This document shows, one piece after another, positions 1 through 8,834 of a stretch of 64,000 bases of DNA. Position numbers and translations under genes: made by a program. The stretch covers positions 310,001 through 374,000 of the forward strand of contig NZ_OY776223.1 of NCBI RefSeq assembly GCF_963675395.1, written 5' to 3'. Every line of letters begins with the position of its first letter. Within the stretch, counting starts at the first letter, position 1. Source of the stretch: an uncultured Vibrio sp. (GTDB taxonomy: Bacteria; Pseudomonadota; Gammaproteobacteria; Enterobacterales; Vibrionaceae). The notes under the pieces were generated by a model that was not told where the DNA came from, ran no database searches, and saw nothing but the letters and a program-made list of their open reading frames with translations.

Positions 1-768
1 TGCGTCAACTTTTTTGACACCACGACGAGCCTGAACATTGGCCTCAGATTTAATCTCAGCCCAAGTTTCTGGTTCGAAGTCTTCTAATGACTCAAAACCC
101 CACTGCTTACGCTTAACACCAGGCGCCATATTGGCTGCCATCATCGCCGCTTCGATAAGCAGCGTGCCTGAACCACACATTGGATCGAGTAAAGGCTGGT
201 GGCCGTCCCAACCACAACGCATGATGATCGCAGAAGCCAATGTTTCACGCAGAGGCGCACGACCTGATTCCGGACGGTAGCCACGCTGATGAAGTCCACT
301 ACCCACCATATCCACACCCAGCAGAGCTTTGTCTTTGTGCAAACGAACGTGGACACGGATATCCGGACGTTCTTTACTGATGTTTGGACGTGGTAACCCT
401 TTCTTTTCAAAGCAATCGACGATGCCATCTTTTACTTTCATCGCACCGTATTGGCTATTGCGGATTTCACGGTTTGTACCGTTAAAGTCGACAACGAAAC
501 GCTTTGAACTGTGGAATTGGTTCACCCAGTTAATCGCCATTGTAGAAAGGTACAAGTCCATATCATCGTTACAGGTGAATTCGGATAAAACACGTACAAA
601 TCGAGACGCCAAGCGGCTCCACAAACAACAGCGATAAACTTGTTCGTTTGTCGCTTTAAATTTTACGCCTGCCTGTACTGGTTTCGCATTTTCGATGCCT
701 AGTTTAGTCAGTTCTTCAACAAGCAAATTTTCCATGCCATTTGAAGTTACCGCGAGATATTGATTCAT
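1..768 (-). CDS. rlmL: 23S rRNA guanine methyltransferase RlmL (RlmKL), N-terminal part; continues off the left edge
   Basis: The first 256 codons of a minus-strand gene run open to the window edge. The product starts [20 protein letters not shown], typical of the THUMP-containing N-terminus of RlmL. Around residue 195-205 there is a SAM-binding motif, [14 protein letters not shown], followed by the start of the Rossmann methylase. The E. coli enzyme methylates G2445 of 23S rRNA (m2G), and its C-terminal half makes m7G2069; that half would lie outside the window, so I cannot say whether it is present. Its neighbours zapC and pyrD lie upstream on the same strand, in the order known around E. 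coli pyrD-zapC-ycbX-rlmL, with ycbX missing here. The ATG at 768 is the first in frame. Confidence 0.93.
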   Translation of the reverse strand, partial: MNQYLAVTSNGMENLLVEELTKLGIENAKPVQAGVKFKATNEQVYRCCLWSRLASRFVRVLSEFTCNDDMDLYLSTMAINWVNQFHSSKRFVVDFNGTNREIRNSQYGAMKVKDGIVDCFEKKGLPRPNISKERPDIRVHVRLHKDKALLGVDMVGSGLHQRGYRPESGRAPLRETLASAIIMRCGWDGHQPLLDPMCGSGTLLIEAAMMAANMAPGVKRKQWGFESLEDFEPETWAEIKSEANVQARRGVKKVDA

Positions 769-1195
769 AGTGTTCTTTCGCTGATAAAAAATGGCTTCAA
801 TTATACCTGACTTTACGATCAATGCCTCGTTTTTAAAGGTATTTTCCCTTTCGTTAGCACAAACACTCACCAGTTCCGTGATCTGAAAGTTCCTACATTT
901 TGCATTTCATTCATCTTTTTACCGAACGAGTTTTTAACCAATCTATTGAGCACCTGACAAAGTGAATGCTTATTCACATTAATTATGGTCTATACCATTG
1001 AGAATTATTCATTGTAATTTAACTATATTTATTCGATATAGGGGAATAAACAGATGAACATTAAGCACTAAGTTGCCTAACATTAGAAAAAGCTAAGTTA
1101 AATTAAGTGGGATAAAAGTGACCTATCTCATGATTAAATGAACAATAAACGTACAGTTACAGAGGTGTTTATCTGGAAGAAGTGATGATTACGGA
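769..1195. other. AT-rich intergenic region upstream of rlmL
   Basis: No gene is supported here. The stretch carries the likely rlmL promoter. It also holds a perfect ARG-box-like palindrome at 962-977 (GTGAAT, 4 bases, ATTCAC) and a partial Fur-box-like sequence at 997-1013. Confidence 0.6.
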
Positions 1196-1224
1196 TAAAA
1201 AAAATCGACCTGAAGCGGTCGATT
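1196..1224 (-). terminator. Rho-independent terminator after zapC
   Basis: On the minus strand an 8-bp stem (AATCGACC / GGTCGATT, 1203-1224) with a 6-base loop is followed by a run of T. It lies about 40 bp past the zapC stop. Confidence 0.85.
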
Positions 1225-1262
1225 AAGGCAAACAAAGGAACGAAATAAAGAAATTAAATTGG

Positions 1263-1805
1263 TTAGCCAACCATGGCCATAGGTGCCATAACAAACAAGT
1301 GGCTGGCACATGCCATACGGTCATGCATTACTTTGATCGGTTGACCGAATGGTAAAGATTTGTTGCCATCAAGAACAAACTCATCTTGCCCTACATAAAG
1401 GCACAGACTCGAAGTTTCACCAGGTTCTAGAACAATGAATACGCCTTCAGAATATTGGTTAGTGAGGAAGACCATATCGCCCTCTTCTGGCTCGTATCCC
1501 GAAGACTGAGCATCGAAAAACCAACTTTTAGGTTGTACTGGCTTGTGGAAGCGTTTCGCAGCTACACTGTATAGGGTTAGCTCTGCCTGACGATATTCAC
1601 TGATATCGAGACAGCGGATACGTTCATTAAAAGTCTGAAACGCGCTGGCATCATCGACAGTAAATTCGTTGTTTGAGAAGGCGCAGTTGACTAACAGCTT
1701 TCGGGTTAGATTGGTTTGGAAAATCATTTCCTCACCTAAATCCAGCATTAAGCAAGCTTTATGCTCGTCATAATACCAATTCCATTTGTCGCTGGGTTTA
1801 AGCAT
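1263..1805 (-). CDS. zapC: Cell division protein ZapC
   Basis: The 180-residue product has the same length and opening (KPSDKWNWYYDEHKACLMLDL) as the ZapC family, formerly YcbW. It also keeps the internal QPKSWFF and C-terminal IKVMHDRM-like segments. ZapC is a cytoplasmic FtsZ-binding protein that promotes lateral association of FtsZ protofilaments in the Z-ring. It contains no catalytic motif or membrane segment. It lies just downstream of pyrD, as in E. coli, but a strong hairpin at 1902-1933 separates the two genes, so zapC probably has its own promoter in the 1806-1900 interval. The ATG at 1805 is preceded by a purine-rich AGAGAGAACGGAACA. Confidence 0.9.
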   Translation of the reverse strand: MLKPSDKWNWYYDEHKACLMLDLGEEMIFQTNLTRKLLVNCAFSNNEFTVDDASAFQTFNERIRCLDISEYRQAELTLYSVAAKRFHKPVQPKSWFFDAQSSGYEPEEGDMVFLTNQYSEGVFIVLEPGETSSLCLYVGQDEFVLDGNKSLPFGQPIKVMHDRMACASHLFVMAPMAMVG

Positions 1806-1900
1806 TGTTCCGTTCTCTCTTGACTAGTTAAATCAGTGGTAAAGAGGTAAGACGCTTAATTACCTACTCATGATTTTCTAAATTTTACAAGCGAACGGAT

Positions 1901-1933
1901 AAAAAAAAAGAGGAAACAAGATCCTCTTTTTTT
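1901..1933 (-). terminator. Terminator between pyrD and zapC
   Basis: An A-tract plus AGAGGA (1909-1914) pairs with TCCTCT plus a T-tract (1922-1933). The structure is symmetric and gives a T-tail on either strand; in context it ends pyrD. Confidence 0.85.
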
Positions 1934-1972
1934 GGAATAACTAATGTAAACTCAGCGAGTTGTTAAAATATT

Positions 1973-2983
1973 TTAAAGATTTTTAACAATATCGCGTACT
2001 AAACCTGGACCGTGATAAATAAAACCGGTATAGACTTGAACCAACTGAGCTCCAGCCATCATCTTCTCTTTTGCCGCAACATAAGAATCGATACCACCAA
2101 CTCCAATAATCGGAAGTTTGTCACCAAGTGCTTCGTACAGTTTACGAACCACTTCGGTAGAACGAGACTGTACAGGACGACCGCTTAAGCCACCCGCTTC
2201 ATTCGCGTGTTTCATTCCTTCAACAACCGTACGATCCAACGTGGTGTTGGTTGCGATTACGCCATCAATGTTGTTCTTAATCAGAGACTCACAAATCTGA
2301 ACGATTTCATCATCACTTAAGTCAGGCGCAATCTTAAGTGCTAGAGGTACGTATTTATCGTGCTTTTCTGCTAGCTCAGATTGTTTTGCTTTCAACTCTG
2401 CTAGTAGCTCATCCAGTGCCTCTCCATATTGAAGAGAGCGTAATCCTGGCGTGTTTGGCGAAGAGATATTCACCGCAATGTAACCTGCGTATTCGTATAC
2501 TTTTTCCATACAAATCAGGTAGTCTTCTGCCCCTTTCTCAATCGGCGTGTCTTTGTTTTTACCGATATTGATACCAAGTACACAGTCGAACTTCGCTTTC
2601 TTCACATTCTCAACCAAGTGATCGACACCTAGGTTGTTAAAGCCCATACGGTTAATGATGCCCTCTGCTTCCACTAAACGGAACAGGCGTGGTTTATCAT
2701 TACCTGGTTGCGGACGTGGCGTTACGGTACCGACTTCAACGAAACCAAAACCCATCGCATCAAACGCTTCGATACATTCGCCGTTTTTGTCTAAACCAGC
2801 AGCCAGACCTACAGGGTTACGGAACGTTAGCCCCATGCACTCTACTGGACGGTTTGGTAATTGTTGACGATAGAAAAGATCGAGAGGTGTGCCGTTAAAG
2901 CGTTGGAAATTCTTAATTGCAAGATCATGTGCCTTTTCGGCATCAAGTTGGAAAAAGCCAGTTCTGGCTAGACGGTAAAGCAT
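1973..2983 (-). CDS. pyrD: Dihydroorotate dehydrogenase (quinone), class 2
   Basis: PyrD oxidises dihydroorotate to orotate in de novo pyrimidine synthesis, passing electrons through FMN to membrane quinone. The 336 residues match class 2 enzymes. They include the N-terminal amphipathic extension ([20 protein letters not shown]), the FMN-barrel segments [14 protein letters not shown] and [18 protein letters not shown], the catalytic-serine region [12 protein letters not shown] near residue 175, and a C-terminal IIGVGGI phosphate-binding loop. The start ATG has a good Shine-Dalgarno sequence (CGGAGG) 5 bases upstream. Between promoter and start there is a GC-rich hairpin followed by seven T (3006-3019), which may regulate the gene. 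It is a single-gene unit, with gdhB upstream on the same strand ending in its own terminator. Confidence 0.96.
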   Translation of the reverse strand: MLYRLARTGFFQLDAEKAHDLAIKNFQRFNGTPLDLFYRQQLPNRPVECMGLTFRNPVGLAAGLDKNGECIEAFDAMGFGFVEVGTVTPRPQPGNDKPRLFRLVEAEGIINRMGFNNLGVDHLVENVKKAKFDCVLGINIGKNKDTPIEKGAEDYLICMEKVYEYAGYIAVNISSPNTPGLRSLQYGEALDELLAELKAKQSELAEKHDKYVPLALKIAPDLSDDEIVQICESLIKNNIDGVIATNTTLDRTVVEGMKHANEAGGLSGRPVQSRSTEVVRKLYEALGDKLPIIGVGGIDSYVAAKEKMMAGAQLVQVYTGFIYHGPGLVRDIVKNL

Positions 2984-3055
2984 TGTGCCTCCGAAAGAAA
3001 AAAGCCCCGTGTAAACGGGTCAATATTATTTACTGTTTTTAATCGTAATTCAATG
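2984..3055 (-). promoter_or_regulatory. pyrD leader with promoter-proximal hairpin
   Basis: Read on the minus strand, a possible -35 TTGAAT (3048-3053) and -10 TAATAT (3023-3028, spacing 19, which is long) are followed at once by TGACCCG. CCCGT (complement of 3015-3019) pairs with ACGGG (complement of 3006-3010) around a 4-base loop, followed by seven T and then the GGAGG ribosome-binding site. A transcript starting in the C-run would carry this hairpin at its very 5' end. The layout recalls pyrimidine-sensitive start switching known for enterobacterial pyrC and pyrD, but the mechanism here is inferred. Confidence 0.45.
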
Positions 3056-3242
3056 AAAATGACCGAATTAAGTAAAATCATATTTCTCAAAATTAAATGT
3101 CACATAAAAACAGCTACTTAAAATGACTATTTGACGGCAAAAATCATAATTTATTATGGCAAAGCAATCGATTTCAGTACATATAAAGTTAAAACGGTGG
3201 TGACAGCGTAACTTAAATCTCGGTAAGACCTGGTAATCAGGT

Positions 3243-3275
3243 ACAAAAAAGCCCCGTATCTCTACGAGGCTTTGT
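3243..3275 (-). terminator. Terminator after gdhB
   Basis: On the minus strand AAGCCTCGTA pairs with TACGGGGCTT (10 bp, one G-T pair) around a GAGA loop, then a T-run follows. It starts about 20 bp past the gdhB stop. Confidence 0.9.
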
Positions 3276-3292
3276 CTAAAACACTAACTCTC

Positions 3293-6200
3293 CTACTCGC
3301 TTGGTGAGCAATTTAAGTTAAGCAATACCAACTCACGTAGTGCAACCGAGAATTTCGCAAACTCATGTACAGAGCCAACTTTAAACTCGTTTAGGATACT
3401 TTCCCAACGTTGCAGTGAAGGTTCATTAGATTCCATCCAGTTATCAAGCGCTTCGATCACATCAAACTCTTCTGATGCACAGTTGCAATTTAGTACCTGA
3501 GCGGTTAGCTGACGTTGCTGCCAATCTAAGTCTTCACGGAACGCCGCTCGAGCCAATGCTTGCCAGTTGTTGTCTACAGCTTGGTTGTTGATTTGCTTTA
3601 AGAACCAGTGTAATGACAGACGATCCCCTAAGTTGAAGTACAACTTAGACGCTTGCTCAACCGTTTTACCTGTTTCACTTGCCACTGCAGAAATATCCAG
3701 TGCAGATTGAAGACTTGATAAGCGAGCAACTTGATGAGCCAGTTTCTCTTCAACCCCTCTGTCCATCCAAACTTGTGCTAGTTCGTTGTGTTCTTCAACT
3801 TCTGACTCAACAAGCATACTATCTAGCGTTTCGCTGATAACGTTCACATCTTGTTTGTAAAGATTGATCAATTCGCCCACGGTGTATTTGCCGCTACGAT
3901 TACGCAGTAACCAACGAGCAATTCGGCGTAGTGCACGACGAACATAGAACATGATTTCGTATTGTGCTTGCGCTGTCGCTACGTTATCCAGATCACGAGT
4001 CTGTTTTAGAATCGATTCTAGTTCGAAGATTTCACGTGCTGCACTGTATGCATTTGCGATATCAACAACACTTGCACCCGTCTCTTCTTGCAAGCGAGTG
4101 ACGAAGTTACAGCCCATCTCGTTAACCATTTGGTTAGCCAGCGCTGTCGCGATAATTTCTGCACGTAGCGGGTGGTTGACCATCTGTTCTTTATAGTTAC
4201 GGCGTAACTCACCTGGGAAGTACGCAACTAGCTGCTTCGCATGGAACTCGTCATTGGCGATTTCGTCCGTAACAAGCTGCTGCTTCAATACCATTTTTCC
4301 GTAAGCAACCAGAACAGAAAGCTCTGGACGTGTCAGACCCAAGCCCTGCTTTTCACGCTCTAGAAGCGTTTCGTCATCTGGGATGTATTCCAACGCACGA
4401 TCCAGGAATCCTGCTTTCTCCATAGTATGGATGAAGCGAATCTGTTCTTTAACGATACCGACGCCCTGCTGCTCAGTAACAGAGATTGACTCTGATTGGC
4501 AGTAAGCATCATCAAGAACGATTTCACCAACTTCATCTTCCATCGACTCTAGGATTTGGTTACGTTGTTTAACCGTCAGATCACCGTTTGATACCAAACC
4601 GTTCAGGAAGATCTTGATGTTGACTTCGTTATCCGAACAGTCAACACCACCTACGTTATCAACGAAGTCGGTGTTCACGCGGCCGCCGTTAAGTGCGTAT
4701 TCGATACGACCTTGTTGAGTCATACCCAAGTTACCGCCTTCACCTACAACCTTCGCTCTAAGATCACGACCGTCGATACGCAGCATGTCGTTTGCGCGGT
4801 CACCAACGTCAGTATGCGTCTCGTTAGAAGCTTTAACGTACGTACCGATACCACCATTCCATAGAAGATCCACTTTCATTTTCAGGATCATCTTAATCAG
4901 ATCGTTTGGTGCCAGAGAAGCTTTCTTAGTACCCAACATTTTCTGAATTTCAGGTGTTAACTGGATCGATTTCGCACGGCGAGAGAAGATGCCACCACCT
5001 TCGGAGATCAACTCTTTATTGTAATCTTCCCAGCTTGATCTTGGCAGATTAAACAAGCGGTTACGCTCTTCCCAGCTTGAAGCTGAATCTGGGTTTGGAT
5101 CAATGAAGATGTGCATGTGGTTAAACGCAGCTTGTAGACGAATGTGCTTAGAAAGCAGCATACCGTTACCAAACACGTCCCCTGCCATGTCACCAACACC
5201 GATAGCAGTAAAGTCAGTGGTTTGACAATCAATGCCCATTTCACGGAAGTGACGTTTTACTGACTCCCAGCCACCTTTCGCTGTGATGCCCATTGCTTTG
5301 TGGTCGTAACCGTTTGAACCACCAGAAGCAAATGCATCACCCAGCCAGAAGTTGTATTCCTCAGAGACTGAGTTCGCTAAGTCTGAGAATGTTGCAGTAC
5401 CTTTATCTGCAGCAACAACCAAATATGGGTCGTCTTCATCGTGACGTACAACATTTTGCGGATGAGCTACTTCGCCCTCAATGATGTTGTCTGATACATC
5501 AAGCAATGCGCGGATAAAGCGTTTGTAACAACGTTGACCTTCCGCGAAGATCTCATCACGTGTAGTCAGAGATGGTTGACGTTTACAAACGAAACCACCT
5601 TTCGCACCAACAGGAACGATAACAGTGTTCTTAACTTGTTGAGCTTTAACTAGACCAAGAATCTCTGTACGGAAATCTTCTTGGCGATCTGACCAGCGCA
5701 AGCCACCACGTGCTACTTTACCACCACGCAAGTGAACACCTTCGATGTCCGGTGCGTAAACGAAGATCTCAAATGCTGGTACCGGTTGTGGAATCTCTGG
5801 GATTTCACTCGGTTTCATCTTCAATGACAACCAAGGCTTAGGCAGTTTGTTCTCGTCAGTTTGGTAGTAGTTGGTACGTAGCGTCGCCATGATCATTTCC
5901 ATATAACGACGAATGATACGATCATCATCCAAGCTTTCTACACGATCCAATTGCTCAGTCAGTTTCTTGATAAGATCATTCTGACCTTTCTCGCTACCTT
6001 TATGCTTAGGATCGAAACGCTTGGTAAACAGCTTAACTAGACCTGTTGCTAGGTCTGGGTAGTGGCTTAGCGTATCTTCAATGTATTGTTGACTGAATGG
6101 GAAACCAACTTGACGCATGTAGCGCGCGTAAGCACGAAGAATTGAGATTTCACGACCAGTCAGTGAAGCACCTAGTACCAATCGGTTAAAGCCATCACTC

Positions 6201-8134
6201 TCTAAGTTACCTGACCAAATCGCTGCAAATGCTTGTTGGAATCGATCACGCGCTTCGCGAAGATCTACCGTTTTCTCGCTCTTATGCAGCATTGAGAAAT
6301 CTAGGATCCAGAATGTCCGGCCATTCGTTTTCTCGATCTCATAAGGTGATTCACCGATCACACGTAGACCCAAGTTCTCTAACATTGGCATTACGTCAGA
6401 AAGATGGATTGGTTCGTCTCGGTGGTAAAGCTTCAAACGTACCGCTTTTGAATCTGCCGCTTCTTCTTGAGGACGGTAGAACAACATGCCTAGTTTGTTG
6501 TCGTCACTTAGTGCTTCTAAGCGTTCAATATCTGCAACTGCAGAGCTTGGCATCATGTCTTCTTTGTATGAACGCGGGAACGCACTCATGTATTCTTTTG
6601 AAAGTGGAAGACCTTTGCTTTCACCAAAGTTAGCGATGATGGATTCTTTAAGTCTGTCGTCCCAAGAGGTGGAAACTTCCATTAGGTTTTGCTCGATCTT
6701 TTTCACGTCTACATCAATGTTGTTATTGTCTACACGAACAATGTAATGCGTTCTGGCCAAAGGACTTTCTGAGAAGTAAGTTGTGAATTCAACTTCTTGC
6801 TCGCAGCCAAAGTATTGTTTGAAAATACGTTGAGTCTGACGACGCAATTCTGTGTTGTAACGGTCTTTTGTTACGTAGACCATGCAGCTAAAGAAGCGGC
6901 CAAACGGGTCTTTACGTACAAACAGACGAATCAAGTCGCGATCTTGCATTTGCACCACACCCATGCCGACTTCTAGCAGCTCTTCTTCGTTTGCTTGAAG
7001 CAATTCGTCACGCGGGTAGTTTTCTAAAATATTGTGCAGTGCTTTGTATGAGTATGATCCGTGACGATAACCACTTGCAGTTAGGATACGATCGACTTTT
7101 TCACGAATCAGAGGAATGCTTTGAACCGCTTGGTTGTATACCGCCGACGTGTAAAGACCAGTGAAGCGGTGCTCACCGATCACTTTGCCATTTTCATCAA
7201 ATTTCTTGATGCCAATATAGTCAGTGTAAGCTGGGCGGTGAATACGACATGGTCGATTGCCTTTTGTCATGATCAGCGCGTATGGCTTTTTCGCTTCTAG
7301 TCTTGCTGAATCAGACAGTTCCGACAACTTCACACTACGAACACGCTTGTCATCCGCAAACAGACCCAGACCTTTTTCTGTTACAGGTTTTAGTTCTGTA
7401 TCACCATTGTTTTCAACAAGGTCATATTCTTTGTAACCCATAAAAGTGAAGTTGTGTTCACCTAACCAGCGAAGAAACGCAATGGTTTCATCCATACGAT
7501 CTTTTTGGATCGTAACGCGTTCTTTATTCTGTTCGAGTTGATCAGTGACCACTTTGAGTTTGTCGACCATTTTTTTCCAATCGCTTACTACAAGACGCGT
7601 ATCAGAAAGGATGTTTAATAGCTCAGCTTTAAGTGCCTGCATCTCTTCTTTACTGGTAAGACGGTCAACCTCGATATGGAACAAAGACTGAAGGACACCA
7701 CCTTCACCGTTTACATCGATAATGTGGCCCTTCTCATCTCGTTGAAGTTGAGTTGGATTGTTCAACATAAGATGAGACACCAAATCTAGACGAGCTAAGG
7801 CCATCTTGATTGAGTCCACTAAGAACGGGCTATCTGGAACAACAATTTCTACGATTGTGTGAGTCGATTGCCAACCTTGACGGCTGACGGTCGGGTTGAA
7901 GACTTGTACAGAAACATCTTCAGGTTTTTTTTCGTTGATATGGTGCCAAAGGCTGATTACGGCACCATAGAGATCGGATTCATTTCGCTGGACCAGGTCG
8001 TCATCGGAAATATTACTAAATAAGTGTTGAGCAAGTTTAGTTACAAGCGTCTGGTGAGAAAGCTCGAGTTTGTCTTGAATCAGTTGGTAAACTTTTTCAA
8101 GCAGAACCGGCACTACATTTTCACGCGCGGTCAT
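3293..8134 (-). CDS. gdhB: Large NAD-specific glutamate dehydrogenase (about 180-kDa type)
   Basis: This enzyme deaminates glutamate to 2-oxoglutarate with NAD and serves glutamate catabolism. The product, about 1,613 residues, belongs to the very large NAD-GDH class. A long N-terminal regulatory half (ACT-like segments such as VEIVVPDSPFLVDSIKMAL) precedes the catalytic core. The core shows HLRGGKVARGGLRWSDR near residue 800, the substrate segment VIVPVGAKGGFV, and the dinucleotide-binding segment VVGEGGNLGMTQQGR. A helical C-terminal domain follows. An in-frame GTG lies two codons earlier (8140), but the ATG at 8134 has GGAG at proper spacing (7 bases) while the GTG nearly abuts it, so I prefer ATG. 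The gene stands alone, with a terminator downstream. Confidence 0.95.
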   Translation of the reverse strand: MTARENVVPVLLEKVYQLIQDKLELSHQTLVTKLAQHLFSNISDDDLVQRNESDLYGAVISLWHHINEKKPEDVSVQVFNPTVSRQGWQSTHTIVEIVVPDSPFLVDSIKMALARLDLVSHLMLNNPTQLQRDEKGHIIDVNGEGGVLQSLFHIEVDRLTSKEEMQALKAELLNILSDTRLVVSDWKKMVDKLKVVTDQLEQNKERVTIQKDRMDETIAFLRWLGEHNFTFMGYKEYDLVENNGDTELKPVTEKGLGLFADDKRVRSVKLSELSDSARLEAKKPYALIMTKGNRPCRIHRPAYTDYIGIKKFDENGKVIGEHRFTGLYTSAVYNQAVQSIPLIREKVDRILTASGYRHGSYSYKALHNILENYPRDELLQANEEELLEVGMGVVQMQDRDLIRLFVRKDPFGRFFSCMVYVTKDRYNTELRRQTQRIFKQYFGCEQEVEFTTYFSESPLARTHYIVRVDNNNIDVDVKKIEQNLMEVSTSWDDRLKESIIANFGESKGLPLSKEYMSAFPRSYKEDMMPSSAVADIERLEALSDDNKLGMLFYRPQEEAADSKAVRLKLYHRDEPIHLSDVMPMLENLGLRVIGESPYEIEKTNGRTFWILDFSMLHKSEKTVDLREARDRFQQAFAAIWSGNLESDGFNRLVLGASLTGREISILRAYARYMRQVGFPFSQQYIEDTLSHYPDLATGLVKLFTKRFDPKHKGSEKGQNDLIKKLTEQLDRVESLDDDRIIRRYMEMIMATLRTNYYQTDENKLPKPWLSLKMKPSEIPEIPQPVPAFEIFVYAPDIEGVHLRGGKVARGGLRWSDRQEDFRTEILGLVKAQQVKNTVIVPVGAKGGFVCKRQPSLTTRDEIFAEGQRCYKRFIRALLDVSDNIIEGEVAHPQNVVRHDEDDPYLVVAADKGTATFSDLANSVSEEYNFWLGDAFASGGSNGYDHKAMGITAKGGWESVKRHFREMGIDCQTTDFTAIGVGDMAGDVFGNGMLLSKHIRLQAAFNHMHIFIDPNPDSASSWEERNRLFNLPRSSWEDYNKELISEGGGIFSRRAKSIQLTPEIQKMLGTKKASLAPNDLIKMILKMKVDLLWNGGIGTYVKASNETHTDVGDRANDMLRIDGRDLRAKVVGEGGNLGMTQQGRIEYALNGGRVNTDFVDNVGGVDCSDNEVNIKIFLNGLVSNGDLTVKQRNQILESMEDEVGEIVLDDAYCQSESISVTEQQGVGIVKEQIRFIHTMEKAGFLDRALEYIPDDETLLEREKQGLGLTRPELSVLVAYGKMVLKQQLVTDEIANDEFHAKQLVAYFPGELRRNYKEQMVNHPLRAEIIATALANQMVNEMGCNFVTRLQEETGASVVDIANAYSAAREIFELESILKQTRDLDNVATAQAQYEIMFYVRRALRRIARWLLRNRSGKYTVGELINLYKQDVNVISETLDSMLVESEVEEHNELAQVWMDRGVEEKLAHQVARLSSLQSALDISAVASETGKTVEQASKLYFNLGDRLSLHWFLKQINNQAVDNNWQALARAAFREDLDWQQRQLTAQVLNCNCASEEFDVIEALDNWMESNEPSLQRWESILNEFKVGSVHEFAKFSVALRELVLLNLNCSPSE

Positions 8135-8140
8135 ATTCAC

Positions 8141-8335
8141 ACTCCACAGAATAATTGTTGTTTTGTAGGGGGACTTAGCAAAGGGGTAACTTCCCTGAAA
8201 CTAAGCATTGGTAATGCATACGACCCATTGTAAAAGGATAATTACAAATGTTTAACAACTATTAGCAGTGGTATGAGGTGAAATGTCTGATTCTGTGACT
8301 AAGATTCCTATTTAAACATCTAGAAATACCTTTCT
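8141..8335. other. Intergenic region between gdhB and the DUF2835 gene
   Basis: This is AT-rich sequence between two minus-strand genes. It presumably holds the gdhB promoter. I see no gene or strong hairpin. Confidence 0.5.
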
Positions 8336-8554
8336 TCACAGAGTTTCCAACTTGATAAACTTGTTATTTTGGTCAGTTGTTAGTCTAAACTGCCCTCTAA
8401 TGCCCAATTGGGTAAGAAATGGTCTGAATTTAGCTGCTGATAACTGAAGTCTTAAACCGTTGTGAGTCATAACTTGGATCGTGTTTGAAACACCAGAATA
8501 ATGTGAACGAAATGTCTGATATGGAATGTTGAGAGTAAAATAGTAATGCTTCAT
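8336..8554 (-). CDS. Small DUF2835 family protein
   Basis: A 72-residue product, starting MKHYYFTLNIPYQTF and ending with an NNKFIKLETL-type tail, resembles the DUF2835 family of small, uncharacterised gammaproteobacterial proteins. Recalled features are the YYF-LNI start, the GLRLQLSAAKFRPFLT core and the GIRGQFRL segment. No function is known. It lies between pepN and gdhB, both on the same strand. I choose the ATG at 8554 because the conserved family sequence begins there; the upstream in-frame TTG at 8602 falls inside a repeat element. The ATG has no convincing Shine-Dalgarno sequence. The repeat element begins only 29 bp upstream, so the native promoter may have been displaced. Confidence 0.7.
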   Translation of the reverse strand: MKHYYFTLNIPYQTFRSHYSGVSNTIQVMTHNGLRLQLSAAKFRPFLTQLGIRGQFRLTTDQNNKFIKLETL

Positions 8555-8583
8555 GAAAGATAAAACGTAATAGAACAAGGACA

Positions 8584-8788
8584 AATGCCAATCGCTTAGC
8601 AATATATATCTGCGTTATTTCAGCGAGCACTAGCGAGACTAGGAACCTAATCGCAGCGAGCTGAGCAGTTAAATAAATAGCTTTGGCCATAAAGTGCGTG
8701 GAAAGTAGATCCTGAATCACGCTCCTTCGTCGCTGTTCAGGATGACGGGAAACTTAAACATGCCGTTCGCTGTTAAACAAATGGCATT
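8584..8788. repeat. MITE-like dispersed element, copy A (about 205 bp)
   Basis: The ends are imperfect inverted repeats (left AATGCCAATCGCTTAGC; right, complemented, AATGCCATTTGTTTAAC). Inside are the two hairpin modules shared by all four copies: a CAGCGAGCAC-TAGCGAGACTAGGAA block and a right block whose stem is ATCCTGAA...TTCAGGAT. The inner middle segment (GGCCATAAAGTGC) is shared with copy C. No transposase is encoded. Confidence 0.75.
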
Positions 8789-8792
8789 CACG

Positions 8793-8821
8793 AAAAAAAG
8801 GGTGGCCACTCAGACCACCCT
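8793..8821 (-). terminator. Terminator after pepN
   Basis: On the minus strand GGGTGG pairs with CCACCC (8800-8820), followed by seven T. It begins 14 bp past the pepN stop. Confidence 0.88.
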
Positions 8822-8834
8822 ATTCGTTTGATGA

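Noticed and set aside
8555..8602. TTG start of the DUF2835 gene inside the repeat element
   Set aside because: The extra residues are encoded by the mobile-like element, and the family sequence begins at the ATG at 8554.
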